Source: CAIYYX01 sp035530135
GTDB lineage: Bacteria > Pseudomonadota > Gammaproteobacteria > Burkholderiales > Rhodocyclaceae
Direction: 5' to 3'
DNA: 64,000 nucleotides
Assembly (NCBI GenBank): GCA_035530135.1
Contig: DATKVJ010000051.1
Span: forward strand, 1 to 64,000
Shown here one piece after another: positions 53,183 through 61,884 of this stretch. The position numbers and the translations under genes were made by a program. How positions within the stretch are numbered: position 1 is the first letter of the stretch; every line of letters begins with the position of its first letter. The notes under the pieces are model-generated. The model was not told where the DNA came from, did no database searches, and was given only the letters and a program-made list of their open reading frames with translations.

Positions 53183-55585
53183 TCATGGGCGCGACTTCCA
53201 ACGCCGCAACAACAAAGAATTGCTCACCACGGATACCGAACTCAGGGCCATGGCCGTGCCGGCGATCACCGGGTTGAGGAATCCGAAGGCAGCCAGCGGT
53301 ATGCCCAGCACATTGTAGATGAAGGCGAAGAACAGGTTCTGCCGGATCTTGGCCAGTGTCGCGCGCGACAGGTCGATGGCGTCGGCGACGCTGTTCAAGT
53401 CGTTCTTCATCAGGGTGACGCCGGCGGTCTCCAGCGCCACGTCGGAACCGGCGCCCATACTGAAACCGACGTCCGCCGCGGCCAGCGCCGGCGCGTCGTT
53501 GATGCCGTCGCCGGCCATGCCGACGATGCCCTCTGCCTTCAGCGCGAGCACCGCGCCGGCCTTGTCGTTGGGCAGGATCTCGGCGGTAAGGCGGGAGATC
53601 CCCGCTTCATGCGCGATGGCCGCCGCGGTCTCGGCGTTGTCGCCGGTCAGCATCACCACCGCCACCCCCAGTTGCGACAGGCGCTCGACCGCTCGCCGCG
53701 AACTGGGGCGCAGCGGATCGGCCACGGCCATGAAACCCAGGGCCTGCCCGTCGCGGGCGACGGCGACGATGCTCTTGCCCGAGCGCTGCAAGCGCTGCAA
53801 CGCCGCCTCGTCCAGGGCCACGCCCGCCTCGCGCAGGAAGGCCGGGGAGCCGAGCAGGCAGGGCTCGCCATCGATCTCGCCGCGCAATCCGCGTCCGGCC
53901 TCTGCGGTGAGCTTCGCGGGCTGCGACAGCGGCAGACCGGCCTCGGCCGCCCGCACCAGAATGGCGGCGGCCAGCGGATGGCTGGCGCCCTGCTCCAGGC
54001 TCGCCGCGACCCGCAGCAAATCCTGTTCGCTATGCTCCCCCTGCGCCACGAGGTCGGTGACCACCGGCTTGCCCTGGGTCAAGGTGCCGGTCTTGTCCAC
54101 CGCCAGAACCTTGATCTTTTCCGCCAGTTCGAGCGCCTGCGCATCCTTGACCAGGATCCCGGCCCGGGCGCCCTGCCCGGTACCGACCATGATCGCCGTC
54201 GGCGTGGCCAGACCGAGGGCGCACGGACAGGCGATCACCAGCACGGCGACGGCGTTGATCAAGGCCTGGGTGAAATCGTGGCCAAAGCCCCACCAGCCGA
54301 GGAAGGTGGCGAGCGCGACGGCGCAGACCACCGGCACGAAGACCGCCGCGACCTTGTCGGCGAGCCGCTGCACCGGTGCCTTCGAGCCCTGCGCCTGCTC
54401 CACCATGCGGATGATGCCGGCGAGCAGGGTGTGACTGCCCACCCCGGTGGCGCGGGCCTTGAGCAGCGCCAGCCCGTTCACCGTGGCGGCGAACAGCTTG
54501 TCGCCGGGACTCTTGGCGACCGGCAGGCTCTCGCCGGTGAGCATCGCCTCGACCAATGTGGATTGTCCTTCGAGCACCTCGCCGTCCACCGGCACGCTCT
54601 CGCCGGGGCGCACGATGAAGACGTCGCCGGGCACCAGGGTGCCGACTTGCACCTCCAGCAGCTGGCCGTCGCGCTCGACCCATGCGGTCTGCGGCTGCAG
54701 CCGGATCAGCGCCTCGATCGCCGCGGTGGTGCCGGCCTTGGCGCGGGCTTCGAGGATCTTGCCCAGAAGCACCAGGGTGATGATCATCGCCGAAGCCTCG
54801 AAATAGACGTGCTGCTGATGCAGGCCGGCCAGGGTCACGACCAAGCTGTAAAAATAGGCCATGCTGGTGCCCAGGGCGACCAGCACATCCATGTTGGCGC
54901 TGCCACCCCTGAGCGCATTCCAGGCGCTGACGTAGAAGCGTCGGCCGATCCAGAACTGCACCGGCGTGGCGAAGAGGAGTTGCACGAAACGCGGCAGCAC
55001 TTCGCCGTGCCCGCCGCCGAACATCAGCGCCATCTGTACCAGCAACGGCGCCGTCAGCAGCGCCGAGAACCAGAAACGGCGCCGCTCCGCGCGGTAGAGC
55101 GCGAGCTTCCTGGCCTTCTCCTGGGCGTGGCCCTCGCCGGACGAGACGAGCGCCGAATAGCCGGCGCGCTTGACCGCCGCGATGATCGCGTCGGTATCGG
55201 TCAGCCCCGGCGTGAAGCGCACGTAAGCCTTCTCGGCGGCGAAATTGACCGTGGCTTCGACCTCGGGCAGCCGATTCAGCACGGTCTCGATGCGCGCCGC
55301 GCAGGCGGCGCAGGTCATGCCCGAGAGCGACAGCACCAGGGTCTGCCGGGGCACGTCGTAGCCGGTCTTCTTGATCGCATCGACCAGTTGCTTCGCCGTG
55401 ACCGCTTCGTCGAAGCGGATCCGCGCGCGCTCTGAGGCGAGATTGACGCTGGCCTCGACCCCCGGCATCCGGTTCAGCGTCTTCTCTATCCTCGCCGAGC
55501 AGGCGGCGCAGGTCATGCCCGAGATCGGCAGGTCGATCGCCTTGCTCAGGCTATGCGCGTGTTCTTCATGAGTAGCGGGGTTCAT
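53183..55585 (-). CDS. copA: Copper-exporting P-type ATPase CopA
   Basis: This 800-residue P1B-ATPase has two N-terminal HMA domains, each with GMTCAAC (residues about 23 and 89), eight membrane helices, the transport motif CPC (VIACPCALGLATPTA), the phosphorylation site DKTGTLTQG, the SHP motif (GASHPLAAAI) and the hinge GDGINDAPAL. It exports Cu(I). Two HMA domains and the CPC with LGLATP favour CopA over the cbb3-assembly pump FixI/CcoI, although its hemN and TauE/SafE-like neighbours are typical of cbb3 maturation. Confidence 0.94.
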   Translation of the reverse strand: MNPATHEEHAHSLSKAIDLPISGMTCAACSARIEKTLNRMPGVEASVNLASERARIRFDEAVTAKQLVDAIKKTGYDVPRQTLVLSLSGMTCAACAARIETVLNRLPEVEATVNFAAEKAYVRFTPGLTDTDAIIAAVKRAGYSALVSSGEGHAQEKARKLALYRAERRRFWFSALLTAPLLVQMALMFGGGHGEVLPRFVQLLFATPVQFWIGRRFYVSAWNALRGGSANMDVLVALGTSMAYFYSLVVTLAGLHQQHVYFEASAMIITLVLLGKILEARAKAGTTAAIEALIRLQPQTAWVERDGQLLEVQVGTLVPGDVFIVRPGESVPVDGEVLEGQSTLVEAMLTGESLPVAKSPGDKLFAATVNGLALLKARATGVGSHTLLAGIIRMVEQAQGSKAPVQRLADKVAAVFVPVVCAVALATFLGWWGFGHDFTQALINAVAVLVIACPCALGLATPTAIMVGTGQGARAGILVKDAQALELAEKIKVLAVDKTGTLTQGKPVVTDLVAQGEHSEQDLLRVAASLEQGASHPLAAAILVRAAEAGLPLSQPAKLTAEAGRGLRGEIDGEPCLLGSPAFLREAGVALDEAALQRLQRSGKSIVAVARDGQALGFMAVADPLRPSSRRAVERLSQLGVAVVMLTGDNAETAAAIAHEAGISRLTAEILPNDKAGAVLALKAEGIVGMAGDGINDAPALAAADVGFSMGAGSDVALETAGVTLMKNDLNSVADAIDLSRATLAKIRQNLFFAFIYNVLGIPLAAFGFLNPVIAGTAMALSSVSVVSNSLLLRRWKSRP

Positions 55586-55594
55586 CGTCTCATG

Positions 55595-56299
55595 TTACAC
55601 GTGGCAGACCAAGCCGGCCCACAGGCGGCCGCCCAGGGTGGTGGCCTTGAACAGACCGAAGGCGCCGAAAGCCAGCACCAGGGCGCCGGAGGCCAAGCGC
55701 AGACTGCGTCCGCGCAGCGCGCGCGAGAAGCGGGCGAGCAGAAAACTGGCGGCGAGCAGATTGGGCAGCGTGCCCAAGCCGAAGGCCAGCATCAGCGCAG
55801 CGCCGCGAAACGCGCTGCCCGAGAGCAGCGTCAGGGTCGCGACGCTATAGACCATGCCGCAGGGAAGGAAGCCCCACAGCAGTCCGAGCGGCAGCGCCTG
55901 CGCCACCGTCCGCGCCGGCAGGTAGCGCCGCGTCAGCGGCTGGATTCTGGCCCACAGCCGCTGGCCGATGCGCTCGGTGACGGCCAGCGCCCGGGTGATG
56001 CCGCAGAGGTACAGACCGAGGGCCAGCAGCATCAGGTTGGCGGCGATGTACAGCGCCATCTGCACCGGCAGCATCCGGTTGAGCAGCAGGCCCAAGCTGC
56101 CGATTCCGCCCATCACCGCCCCGACGGCGGCATAACTGATGATGCGGCCGGCATTGTAGGCGAGGCTGAGCCTCCACGGAGGCCGCTGCCCGGGAACCGG
56201 CACGGTCAGCGCGCCGACGATGCCGCCGCACATCGCCAGGCAATGCGTGCCGCCCAAAAGGCCGATCAGGAATACGGCGATGAAACCGGTGTCTGGCAT
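55595..56299 (-). CDS. TauE/SafE-like (DsbD_2) membrane protein
   Basis: This 234-residue protein has about six membrane helices. The start MPDTGFIAVFLIGLLGGTHCLAMCGGIVGAL has the GGxHCxxMCGG motif of the group found beside copper ATPases and cbb3 oxidase genes, and LLWGFLPCGMVYSV is a second Cys-Pro element. Relatives are linked to copper delivery or cytochrome oxidase maturation, not sulfite export. It lies 9 bp upstream of copA and is probably cotranscribed. Confidence 0.85.
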   Translation of the reverse strand: MPDTGFIAVFLIGLLGGTHCLAMCGGIVGALTVPVPGQRPPWRLSLAYNAGRIISYAAVGAVMGGIGSLGLLLNRMLPVQMALYIAANLMLLALGLYLCGITRALAVTERIGQRLWARIQPLTRRYLPARTVAQALPLGLLWGFLPCGMVYSVATLTLLSGSAFRGAALMLAFGLGTLPNLLAASFLLARFSRALRGRSLRLASGALVLAFGAFGLFKATTLGGRLWAGLVCHV

Positions 56300-56376
56300 T
56301 TGTGTGATGGATGACGGCTAACGCGGGCGGAGAGTAATCTCACCCGGCCATCATGCCTCCTTGGGCATCGCGGATG

Positions 56377-56474
56377 CTAGTGCGCGTAGTTGTCTCGCGG
56401 GGTGTCTGTACCCGGAGACAACCCGGCGCGCTTGTGCCGCGCAGCGGTACTTGTGCCTGCGAAGCAAGTGCTAG
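56377..56474. repeat. CTAG-bounded palindromic repeat (copy B)
   Basis: This 98-bp block between hemN and the TauE/SafE-like gene starts and ends with GCTAG. It holds the hairpin GTTGTCTC...GAGACAAC and CCGC-GCA-GCGG. On the minus strand it reads CTAGCACTTGCTTCGCAGGC, then GCCGGGTTGTCTC, matching copy A at 52245-52352 (shared TGCTTCGCAGGCA and GGGTTGTCTC). Its terminal CTAG contains the hemN stop codon. The rest of the gap (56300-56376) shows nothing recognisable. Confidence 0.75.
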
Positions 56475-57865
56475 ATGACCTTCGAATAGCGCGCCCGCTC
56501 CCGGTCGCTGCGCAGGTAGCGGTCGAAGACCATGGCGATGTTTCGCACCAGCATCCGGCCCCGCGGCAGGACGTTGAGCCACTGGTCGTCGATGCTCAGC
56601 AAGTCGGACTTCGCCATCTCGGCGAGGTCGGCGAGCTCGACCGCGAAGTAGGACTTGAAGTCGATCAGGTGGGCGATTTCGATCGACTCGATCGACAGCG
56701 CGAAATGGCACATCAGCGCCTGGATGATCGAGCGGCGCAGCAGATCGTCCGGGGTCAGCTCGATGCCGCGCATCACCGGCAGCACGTCGCGGTCGAGCGC
56801 GTCGTAATACTCCTCGATGGTCTTGTAGTTCTGGCAATAGGTCGGCCCGACCTTGCTGATGGCGGAGACGCCGAAGGCCATCAGGTCGGCTTCGGCGTGG
56901 GTCGAATAACCCTGGAAATTGCGGTGCAGCCGGCCCTGGCGCTGGGCCACGGTCAGTTCGTCGTCGGGCTTGGCGAAGTGGTCCATGCCGATGAAGACGT
57001 AGCCGGCGTCGGTCAGACGGCGGATCGCCAGTTGCAGGATCTGCAGCTTGGCGTCCGGCGAAGGCAGGTCGGACTCGTTGATGCGCCGTTGCGGTTTGGC
57101 CAGACGCGGCAGGTGCGCGTAGTTGTAAATCGAGAGGCGATCAGGGGAGAGCCCGATGACCTCCTCCAGGGTATGGTTGAAGCTGATCACGTTCTGCTTG
57201 GGCAGGCCGTAGATCAGATCCACGCTCACCGATTTGAAGCCGCTGGCGCGCGCCGCCTCGATCACCAGATGCGTTTCCGCCAGACTCTGGATGCGGTTGA
57301 CCGCCTTCTGCACCGCCGGATCGAAATCCTGGACGCCCACGCTCATCCGGTTGAAACCGAGTTCGCCCAGCAGCGCCACCGTCTCGGCATCGACCTTGCG
57401 CGGATCGACCTCGATCGAATATTCGCCGTTGGGCACCAGCTGGAAGTGCTCACGGATCGACGCCATCAACTGCCGCAGTTCGTCGTTCGACAGGAAGGTC
57501 GGGGTGCCGCCGCCGAAATGCAGCTGCACCACCTCGTGAGTCCCCTCGAGCGCGGCCGCCTGCATCTTCAGTTCCTTGGCCAGGTACTTGAGATACTTCG
57601 CGGAACGGCCGTGATCCTTGGTGATGATCTTGTTGCAGGCACAGTAATAGCAGATGGTGTTGCAGAAGGGGATATGGACGTATAATGAAAGCGGTCTGCT
57701 GATACCCCCTATGGTGCGGCGGCCGAGCCAGAGACGATAGGCTTCAGCGTCGAATGCCTCGACGAAGCGGTCGGCCGTCGGATAGGAGGTATACCGCGGG
57801 CCACTGACGTCGAAGCGACGAATGACTTGCGGATCGAAAATCAGCTCTTGAAAGGAAGTAGCCAT
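56471..57865 (-). CDS. hemN: Oxygen-independent coproporphyrinogen III oxidase
   Basis: This 464-residue radical SAM enzyme makes protoporphyrinogen for heme without oxygen. The cluster motif is PFCNTICYYCACNKI (C-x3-C-x2-C plus the HemN-specific Cys). YVHIPFC, LHFGGGTPTFLS and GVQDFDPAVQKAVNRIQ are typical. An FNR box (57933-57946) lies 74 bp upstream, consistent with anaerobic induction. It is divergent from fnr. Its TAG stop lies within palindromic repeat copy B. Confidence 0.96.
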   Translation of the reverse strand: MATSFQELIFDPQVIRRFDVSGPRYTSYPTADRFVEAFDAEAYRLWLGRRTIGGISRPLSLYVHIPFCNTICYYCACNKIITKDHGRSAKYLKYLAKELKMQAAALEGTHEVVQLHFGGGTPTFLSNDELRQLMASIREHFQLVPNGEYSIEVDPRKVDAETVALLGELGFNRMSVGVQDFDPAVQKAVNRIQSLAETHLVIEAARASGFKSVSVDLIYGLPKQNVISFNHTLEEVIGLSPDRLSIYNYAHLPRLAKPQRRINESDLPSPDAKLQILQLAIRRLTDAGYVFIGMDHFAKPDDELTVAQRQGRLHRNFQGYSTHAEADLMAFGVSAISKVGPTYCQNYKTIEEYYDALDRDVLPVMRGIELTPDDLLRRSIIQALMCHFALSIESIEIAHLIDFKSYFAVELADLAEMAKSDLLSIDDQWLNVLPRGRMLVRNIAMVFDRYLRSDRERARYSKVI

Positions 57866-57932
57866 CTTTTTCCGTTAAGGGATGGTGCCAATACGCCATA
57901 GCTTATGATGATGTGATCTTGCGCTGGACGTG

Positions 57933-57946
57933 TTGACGCAAATCAA
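57933..57946. promoter_or_regulatory. FNR box between hemN and fnr
   Basis: TTGAC-GCAA-ATCAA fits TTGAY-N4-RTCAA at all ten positions. For hemN it would sit near -41.5 with CATAAG/TCATAA as the -10. For fnr it lies only 24 bp before the ATG, a position suited to autorepression. Confidence 0.8.
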
Positions 57947-57969
57947 ACGGCTACCCGACTCGACCGACC

Positions 57970-58716
57970 ATGCACAAACCTAAGCATAGCATCATACCGT
58001 TGACGCTGACCACCCTCAAGGCAGCCTGTTCGCAGTGCAACCTGCGCGAACTGTGCCTGCCCTATGGCCTCTCCGAAGACGAGATCGAGCAGATCGACAG
58101 CATGGTCGGTGTCCGCCGCAGGCTCAAACGCCAGCAGCATCTTTATCGCGCCGGCGAAGGCTTCGAGGCGATCTATGCGATCAGAAGCGGTTTCTTCAAG
58201 ACCGACGTGCTGCTCGAAGACGGACGCGACCAGGTCACCGGCTTCCAGATGGCCGGCGAAATCCTCGGCATGGACGGCATCAGCGGCGAGACCCACACCT
58301 GCAACGCCGTGGCACTCGAAGACAGCGAGATCTGCGTCATCCCCTTCGCCCAGCTCGAACACCTGTCGCGCGAGATCCAGGCGCTGCAGCGCCACTTTCA
58401 CCAAGTGATGAGCCGGGAGATCGTGCGCGATCACGGCGTCATGATGCTGCTGGGCACGATGCGTGCCGAGGAGCGGCTGGCGGCCTTCCTGCTCAATCTG
58501 TCGCAACGCTTCACCGCGCGCGGCTATTCCCCGGCAGAATTCCATCTGCGCATGACGCGCGACGAGATCGGCTCCTACCTTGGCCTCAAGCTCGAGACGG
58601 TCAGCCGCGCCTTCTCCCGTTTTCAGGAAGACGGCTTCATCGCCGTTCAGCAAAAGCACATCCGCATCCTCGACATAGCCGGCCTCAAGGCGCTGCTGAG
58701 CCACCAGCCGATCTGA
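57970..58716 (+). CDS. fnr: Oxygen-sensing regulator FNR
   Basis: This 248-residue FNR has all four Fe-S cysteines at the E. coli positions: Cys20, Cys23, Cys29 (CSQCNLRELC) and Cys122 (SEICVIPF). The C-terminal HTH IGSYLGLKLETVSRAFSRF has the E-x2-SR residues that read TTGAT. The [4Fe-4S] cluster should be lost in oxygen. An FNR box at its own promoter suggests autoregulation. Its 3' end overlaps the SirB-like gene by 32 bp. Confidence 0.95.
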   Translation: MHKPKHSIIPLTLTTLKAACSQCNLRELCLPYGLSEDEIEQIDSMVGVRRRLKRQQHLYRAGEGFEAIYAIRSGFFKTDVLLEDGRDQVTGFQMAGEILGMDGISGETHTCNAVALEDSEICVIPFAQLEHLSREIQALQRHFHQVMSREIVRDHGVMMLLGTMRAEERLAAFLLNLSQRFTARGYSPAEFHLRMTRDEIGSYLGLKLETVSRAFSRFQEDGFIAVQQKHIRILDIAGLKALLSHQPI

Positions 58717-59104
58717 GCATTGCCAGCATTCCCCAAGCGTCCTTGGTGAGCGCCACCGAGGCGATGTAACCGAACACGGTCAGCGCCGCGATGCCGCTGG
58801 CCAGCCGCACCTTCATGCTGCGCCCCCCGCCGAGTGCGATAGCACCCAGGATGATGTAGGCGATCAGACCGAACACCTTCGCCGTCAACCAGGCCTGCAC
58901 CAGCGGATACTGTCCGCTCAGCACGCACAGCGTGATCGCCGCACCGAGCAGCAAGCTGTCGTTGACGTGGGGCAGTATTCTCACCCAGCGCCGCCGCAAC
59001 AGCGGCGAATCGGAGAGCGTCCAGATGCCTCGCAGGACGAAGCCGCCTCCGCTCAAGACCACGCTGGCAACGTGCGCATACTTGATCGCGAGATAGGCGT
59101 TCAT
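58685..59104 (-). CDS. SirB2-family membrane protein
   Basis: This protein is 139 residues from ATG 59104 (MNAYLAIKYAHVASVVLSGG). Four hydrophobic helices and the early KYAHVASVVLSGGGFVLRG segment match SirB-family inner-membrane proteins; the conserved His may bind heme, but the function is not established. The ribosome site is weak. It lies between two Crp/Fnr-family regulator genes, converges with fnr and diverges from the dnr-like gene. Confidence 0.8.
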   Translation of the reverse strand: MNAYLAIKYAHVASVVLSGGGFVLRGIWTLSDSPLLRRRWVRILPHVNDSLLLGAAITLCVLSGQYPLVQAWLTAKVFGLIAYIILGAIALGGGRSMKVRLASGIAALTVFGYIASVALTKDAWGMLAMLRSAGGSAAP

Positions 59105-59171
59105 ATCAGAGCCGCCCGCGGCTCGTTGCGCCAAAAATCATGATATGTTTCGGCTTCCGAGGAGGCGTCAC

Positions 59172-59867
59172 ATGCAAACTGAAGAACGTATCGATATCCC
59201 GCAGATCCTCCTGCGTCTGCCCCTGTTTCTCGAACTGTCCCCGGAGCAGATCACCCACATTGCCGCCGGTACGCGCGAGAAGCGCCTGGTCAAGGGCGAG
59301 ATGCTGTTCCACAAGGGCGATGTGCCGCGCGGCTTCTACCTGATCGTGTTCGGCCAGATCAAGCTCGCCTTCCCTTCTAGCCAGGGCAACGAGAAGGTGG
59401 TGGAAATCATCGGCCCCCGGCAGAGCTTCGGCGAGGCGGTAATGTTCATGGATCGCCCCTATCCGGTGTTCGCGGAATCGCTCGGCGATACGCTGCTGCT
59501 GCACATCGCCAAGAGTGCGGTGTTCGAACTGCTCGAGCGCGACGGCTCCTTCGCCCGACGCATGCTCGCCGGCCTTTCCGTGCGCCTGCACTCCCTGGTG
59601 CAGGACGTCGAATCCTATTCGCAGCGCTCCAGCACCCAGCGGGTGATCGGCTACCTGCTCGAGCATGCAGCCCAGGCCGGCGGCGACGAGGGTGAGACCG
59701 CCGTCACCCTGCCCACCTCCAAGCAGGTGATCGCCTCGCGCCTCAATCTCACTCCTGAGACGCTGTCGCGAATTTTTCACGATCTTGCCCAGGCGGGTCT
59801 GATCAGCGTGCATGGCAAGGCCGTCACGATCCACGACCAGAGCCGGCTGCGCCAATTCGATCTCTGA
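59172..59867 (+). CDS. dnr: DNR/NNR-type Crp-Fnr regulator
   Basis: This protein is 231 residues from ATG 59172, with GGAGG 7 bp before it. It has a cNMP-binding-like sensor fold without the FNR cysteines and an HTH KQVIASRLNLTPETLSRIFHDL, whose E-x2-SR reads FNR-type sites. That combination is the DNR/NnrR group, which respond to nitric oxide through heme in known cases. It faces the hemerythrin-DUF2249-12TM operon, whose promoter carries a perfect DNR-type palindrome. Its 3' end overlaps the 12-TM gene by 44 bp. Confidence 0.85.
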   Translation: MQTEERIDIPQILLRLPLFLELSPEQITHIAAGTREKRLVKGEMLFHKGDVPRGFYLIVFGQIKLAFPSSQGNEKVVEIIGPRQSFGEAVMFMDRPYPVFAESLGDTLLLHIAKSAVFELLERDGSFARRMLAGLSVRLHSLVQDVESYSQRSSTQRVIGYLLEHAAQAGGDEGETAVTLPTSKQVIASRLNLTPETLSRIFHDLAQAGLISVHGKAVTIHDQSRLRQFDL

Positions 59868-61143
59868 GGAGGCGCGCGTACTGCCTCACGGCGCCGACCA
59901 GATTCCACTCCAGCCACAGGCAGGATGCCGCGAACGCCAGTCCGGCCGGCCGCGCCAGAGACGGCCAGGGCAGCGCCGCCAGCAACAGCGCGACGGCGGC
60001 GAAATGGAGGAACATCTGGCCCCTCATCGCCCGCTCCGGAATCATCTGCTTCATGTTCGGCGGTGGCTGCCGGGGATCTCCCTGCCGCTGCAGGTGCAGC
60101 CAGTTGAGGAAGGGCACGATCTTGTAGAGCATGCCGTTGATCACCGAGACGAATACCCCGGGCAGGGCCAATATCCCGAGCCAGAGCGGCGCGCGAGGTT
60201 GTCCGTCCAAGCGCGGCAGCGCCGCGAACAGCAGCCAGGACAGCGACAGGATCAGCAGCAAGACCATGGCACCGCGCCAGAAGACCAGCGTGGCGTCGGA
60301 CACGTGCCGCCGCCGCCGCGACTGCAAGCGCAGGGTCGTGACGGCATACAGTCCGGCCAGCAGCATGCCGGCCAAGGCAACCGCTGCCAGCCAATGCGGC
60401 GGCATCTCTCGGCCGAGTTGCAGCGACCAGGCGAGCAGGGCCAGGAATAAGCCGGCGGGCAGCAGGCGTGTGAGCCAGACCGGATAGGCCGGCGTCAGCT
60501 GGAACATCGGCACCACCAGATAGGAGACGCCGATCACCAAGAGCAGCGCCCAGCCGCCCAGACCCCAGGCGACATGGACATTGACCAGGGTGAGAAACGG
60601 CAGAGACAGCGGCCAGTCCCCCGGCCAGCCGAGCGTGCCGGCCAGGGTCACGCCGAGCGTCAGCGTCACCAGCAGGCCGAACACCGCCAGGCGCAGCGAA
60701 TGGAGGGTCATGCCGCGCGCCGGCGTTTTGATCAGGGCCAGCGCCAACACGCCCACGAACAAGCCGATGGGGGCGGCCAAGAGCGCTGCCGCCAGCCGGA
60801 ACAGGAAGGGCAGGCCCAGAGCGAAGCCCATTGCCAGGAGCAAGGCACCCGCCGTGATCAGCGGATGGACCACGGCGGCGACCAGGCGCGGCCGCCAGAT
60901 GTTGGCGCCGGCCGCCACCGCCACGAATTGCAGCAGTGCGCCGCACATCGTCTGCAGCATCAGCCCCGCCGCAATGAGATGGGTCAGGGCGGCGGCGCCG
61001 GGCGTCCAGCGCGAGGCCAGCGCCGCGGGCCCCAGCCAGGTCAGGAGCAGCCCTGCGGTGACGCCGAACAGCGGCGCGGTGAGGAAAAAACGGTAGGGCA
61101 CCGAGATCGGCGGCGCCTGTTCGAACGACAGGGTCGGCTGCAT
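59824..61143 (-). CDS. 12-TM membrane protein resembling oxidase subunit I, function unknown
   Basis: This 439-residue protein has about twelve membrane helices. Conserved-looking elements are LTHLIAAGLMLQTMCGALLQ, VNVHVAWGLGGWALLLVIGV with PMFQLTP, and INGMLYKIVPFLNWLHLQ. Such His-bearing helices recall the uncharacterised family distantly like heme-copper oxidase subunit I or NnrS. The classical oxidase copper ligands are not obvious. It lies 17 bp after the DUF2249 gene in the operon started by hemerythrin. The ATG at 61143 lacks a good ribosome site. Confidence 0.6.
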   Translation of the reverse strand: MQPTLSFEQAPPISVPYRFFLTAPLFGVTAGLLLTWLGPAALASRWTPGAAALTHLIAAGLMLQTMCGALLQFVAVAAGANIWRPRLVAAVVHPLITAGALLLAMGFALGLPFLFRLAAALLAAPIGLFVGVLALALIKTPARGMTLHSLRLAVFGLLVTLTLGVTLAGTLGWPGDWPLSLPFLTLVNVHVAWGLGGWALLLVIGVSYLVVPMFQLTPAYPVWLTRLLPAGLFLALLAWSLQLGREMPPHWLAAVALAGMLLAGLYAVTTLRLQSRRRRHVSDATLVFWRGAMVLLLILSLSWLLFAALPRLDGQPRAPLWLGILALPGVFVSVINGMLYKIVPFLNWLHLQRQGDPRQPPPNMKQMIPERAMRGQMFLHFAAVALLLAALPWPSLARPAGLAFAASCLWLEWNLVGAVRQYARLLRDRIGAAGSGRGS

Positions 61144-61160
61144 CGGGAGATCGCGGCAGG

Positions 61161-61382
61161 CTAGACCTTGCTGATGCGGATTTCGTTGGTGCCGTCGGGG
61201 CGCAGTTCCGACCGGTGGCGGTAGCCGTTCTGGTCGAGCACCGAATAGAGCGGCGCCGGCTGGCAATACAGCAGCACTACCAGTTCTTCGCCGGGTGCCA
61301 GCGTTTCCAGCGCGGCCAAGGTCAGCTCCAGCGGCTCGGGCGGGAGCAGGTTGCGGCCGTCAATTTCCCGCGGCTCAGGCAT
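61161..61382 (-). CDS. DUF2249 protein (TusA-like fold)
   Basis: This 73-residue protein begins MPEPREIDGRNLLPPEPL at ATG 61382, 8 bp inside the hemerythrin gene. The early (L)PPPEP-type segment, GEELVVLLYCQPAPLYSVL and the C-terminal RPDGTNEIRISKV match DUF2249, a small domain of TusA-like fold often found beside or fused to hemerythrins in NO-responsive loci. The Cys in VVLLYCQP may be functional. Its role is unknown. Confidence 0.8.
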   Translation of the reverse strand: MPEPREIDGRNLLPPEPLELTLAALETLAPGEELVVLLYCQPAPLYSVLDQNGYRHRSELRPDGTNEIRISKV

Positions 61383-61827
61383 CGGCGCGCTCCAAGAGCG
61401 CACTCATCTGGGCGCCGACCGCTTCTGCACGCGGGCCCAGCGCCTGGTCGCACATCGGGTAGAGGATGTTTTCCTCCTTCATGTTGTGCTGCTGCAGCAG
61501 CATCAGCAGGGTCTCGGCGACGCCGGCGTAGCCGTCACCGTCCCGGGCGGCGCAGGCCTGCGCCAACTGCTCCAGCAACGAGCGCATCTGCTCGTGCTCG
61601 TAGCGCATCATCTGGGTCGGCCCATCGCTCATGCCGGTGGTGGCCTCGAAATCGGGAAACAGCACCGTCTCTTCCGCCTCGAAGTGCGCTGCCATCTGCG
61701 CGCGAAAGCGATCGAAAGCCGTCGTCGCCGCGGCCCAGTCGGCGCGCGCAGCGGCATCCTCGGCGGCGACGAAAAGGTCGTCGCAATGCTTGTGGTGATC
61801 GGGCAGGAGTTGGGTCGGAGAGCTCAT
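61375..61827 (-). CDS. Hemerythrin-domain protein
   Basis: This 150-residue four-helix bundle has the diiron ligand pattern: HHKHCDD (helix A), HFEAEETVLFP (helix B), MRYEHEQM (helix C) and QQHNMKEENILYP (helix D). Such proteins bind O2 or NO or aid iron-sulfur repair (RIC/YtfE-like). It heads an operon with DUF2249 and the 12-TM protein. A perfect TTGACCGCGGTCAA palindrome centred 64 bp upstream, with TAAGAT as -10, points to FNR/DNR activation. Confidence 0.92.
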   Translation of the reverse strand: MSSPTQLLPDHHKHCDDLFVAAEDAAARADWAAATTAFDRFRAQMAAHFEAEETVLFPDFEATTGMSDGPTQMMRYEHEQMRSLLEQLAQACAARDGDGYAGVAETLLMLLQQHNMKEENILYPMCDQALGPRAEAVGAQMSALLERADA

Positions 61828-61884
61828 GATGTTGTCCGCAAAGTGGATCGTGAGTTCATCTTAACGACGGCGGCGGGCATAGCC

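Noticed and set aside
53183..57865. Full cbb3 oxidase assembly locus (ccoNOPQ, ccoGHIS)
   Set aside because: Only hemN, a TauE/SafE-like gene and copA are present; the ATPase has two HMA domains and looks like CopA, and no oxidase subunit genes occur.
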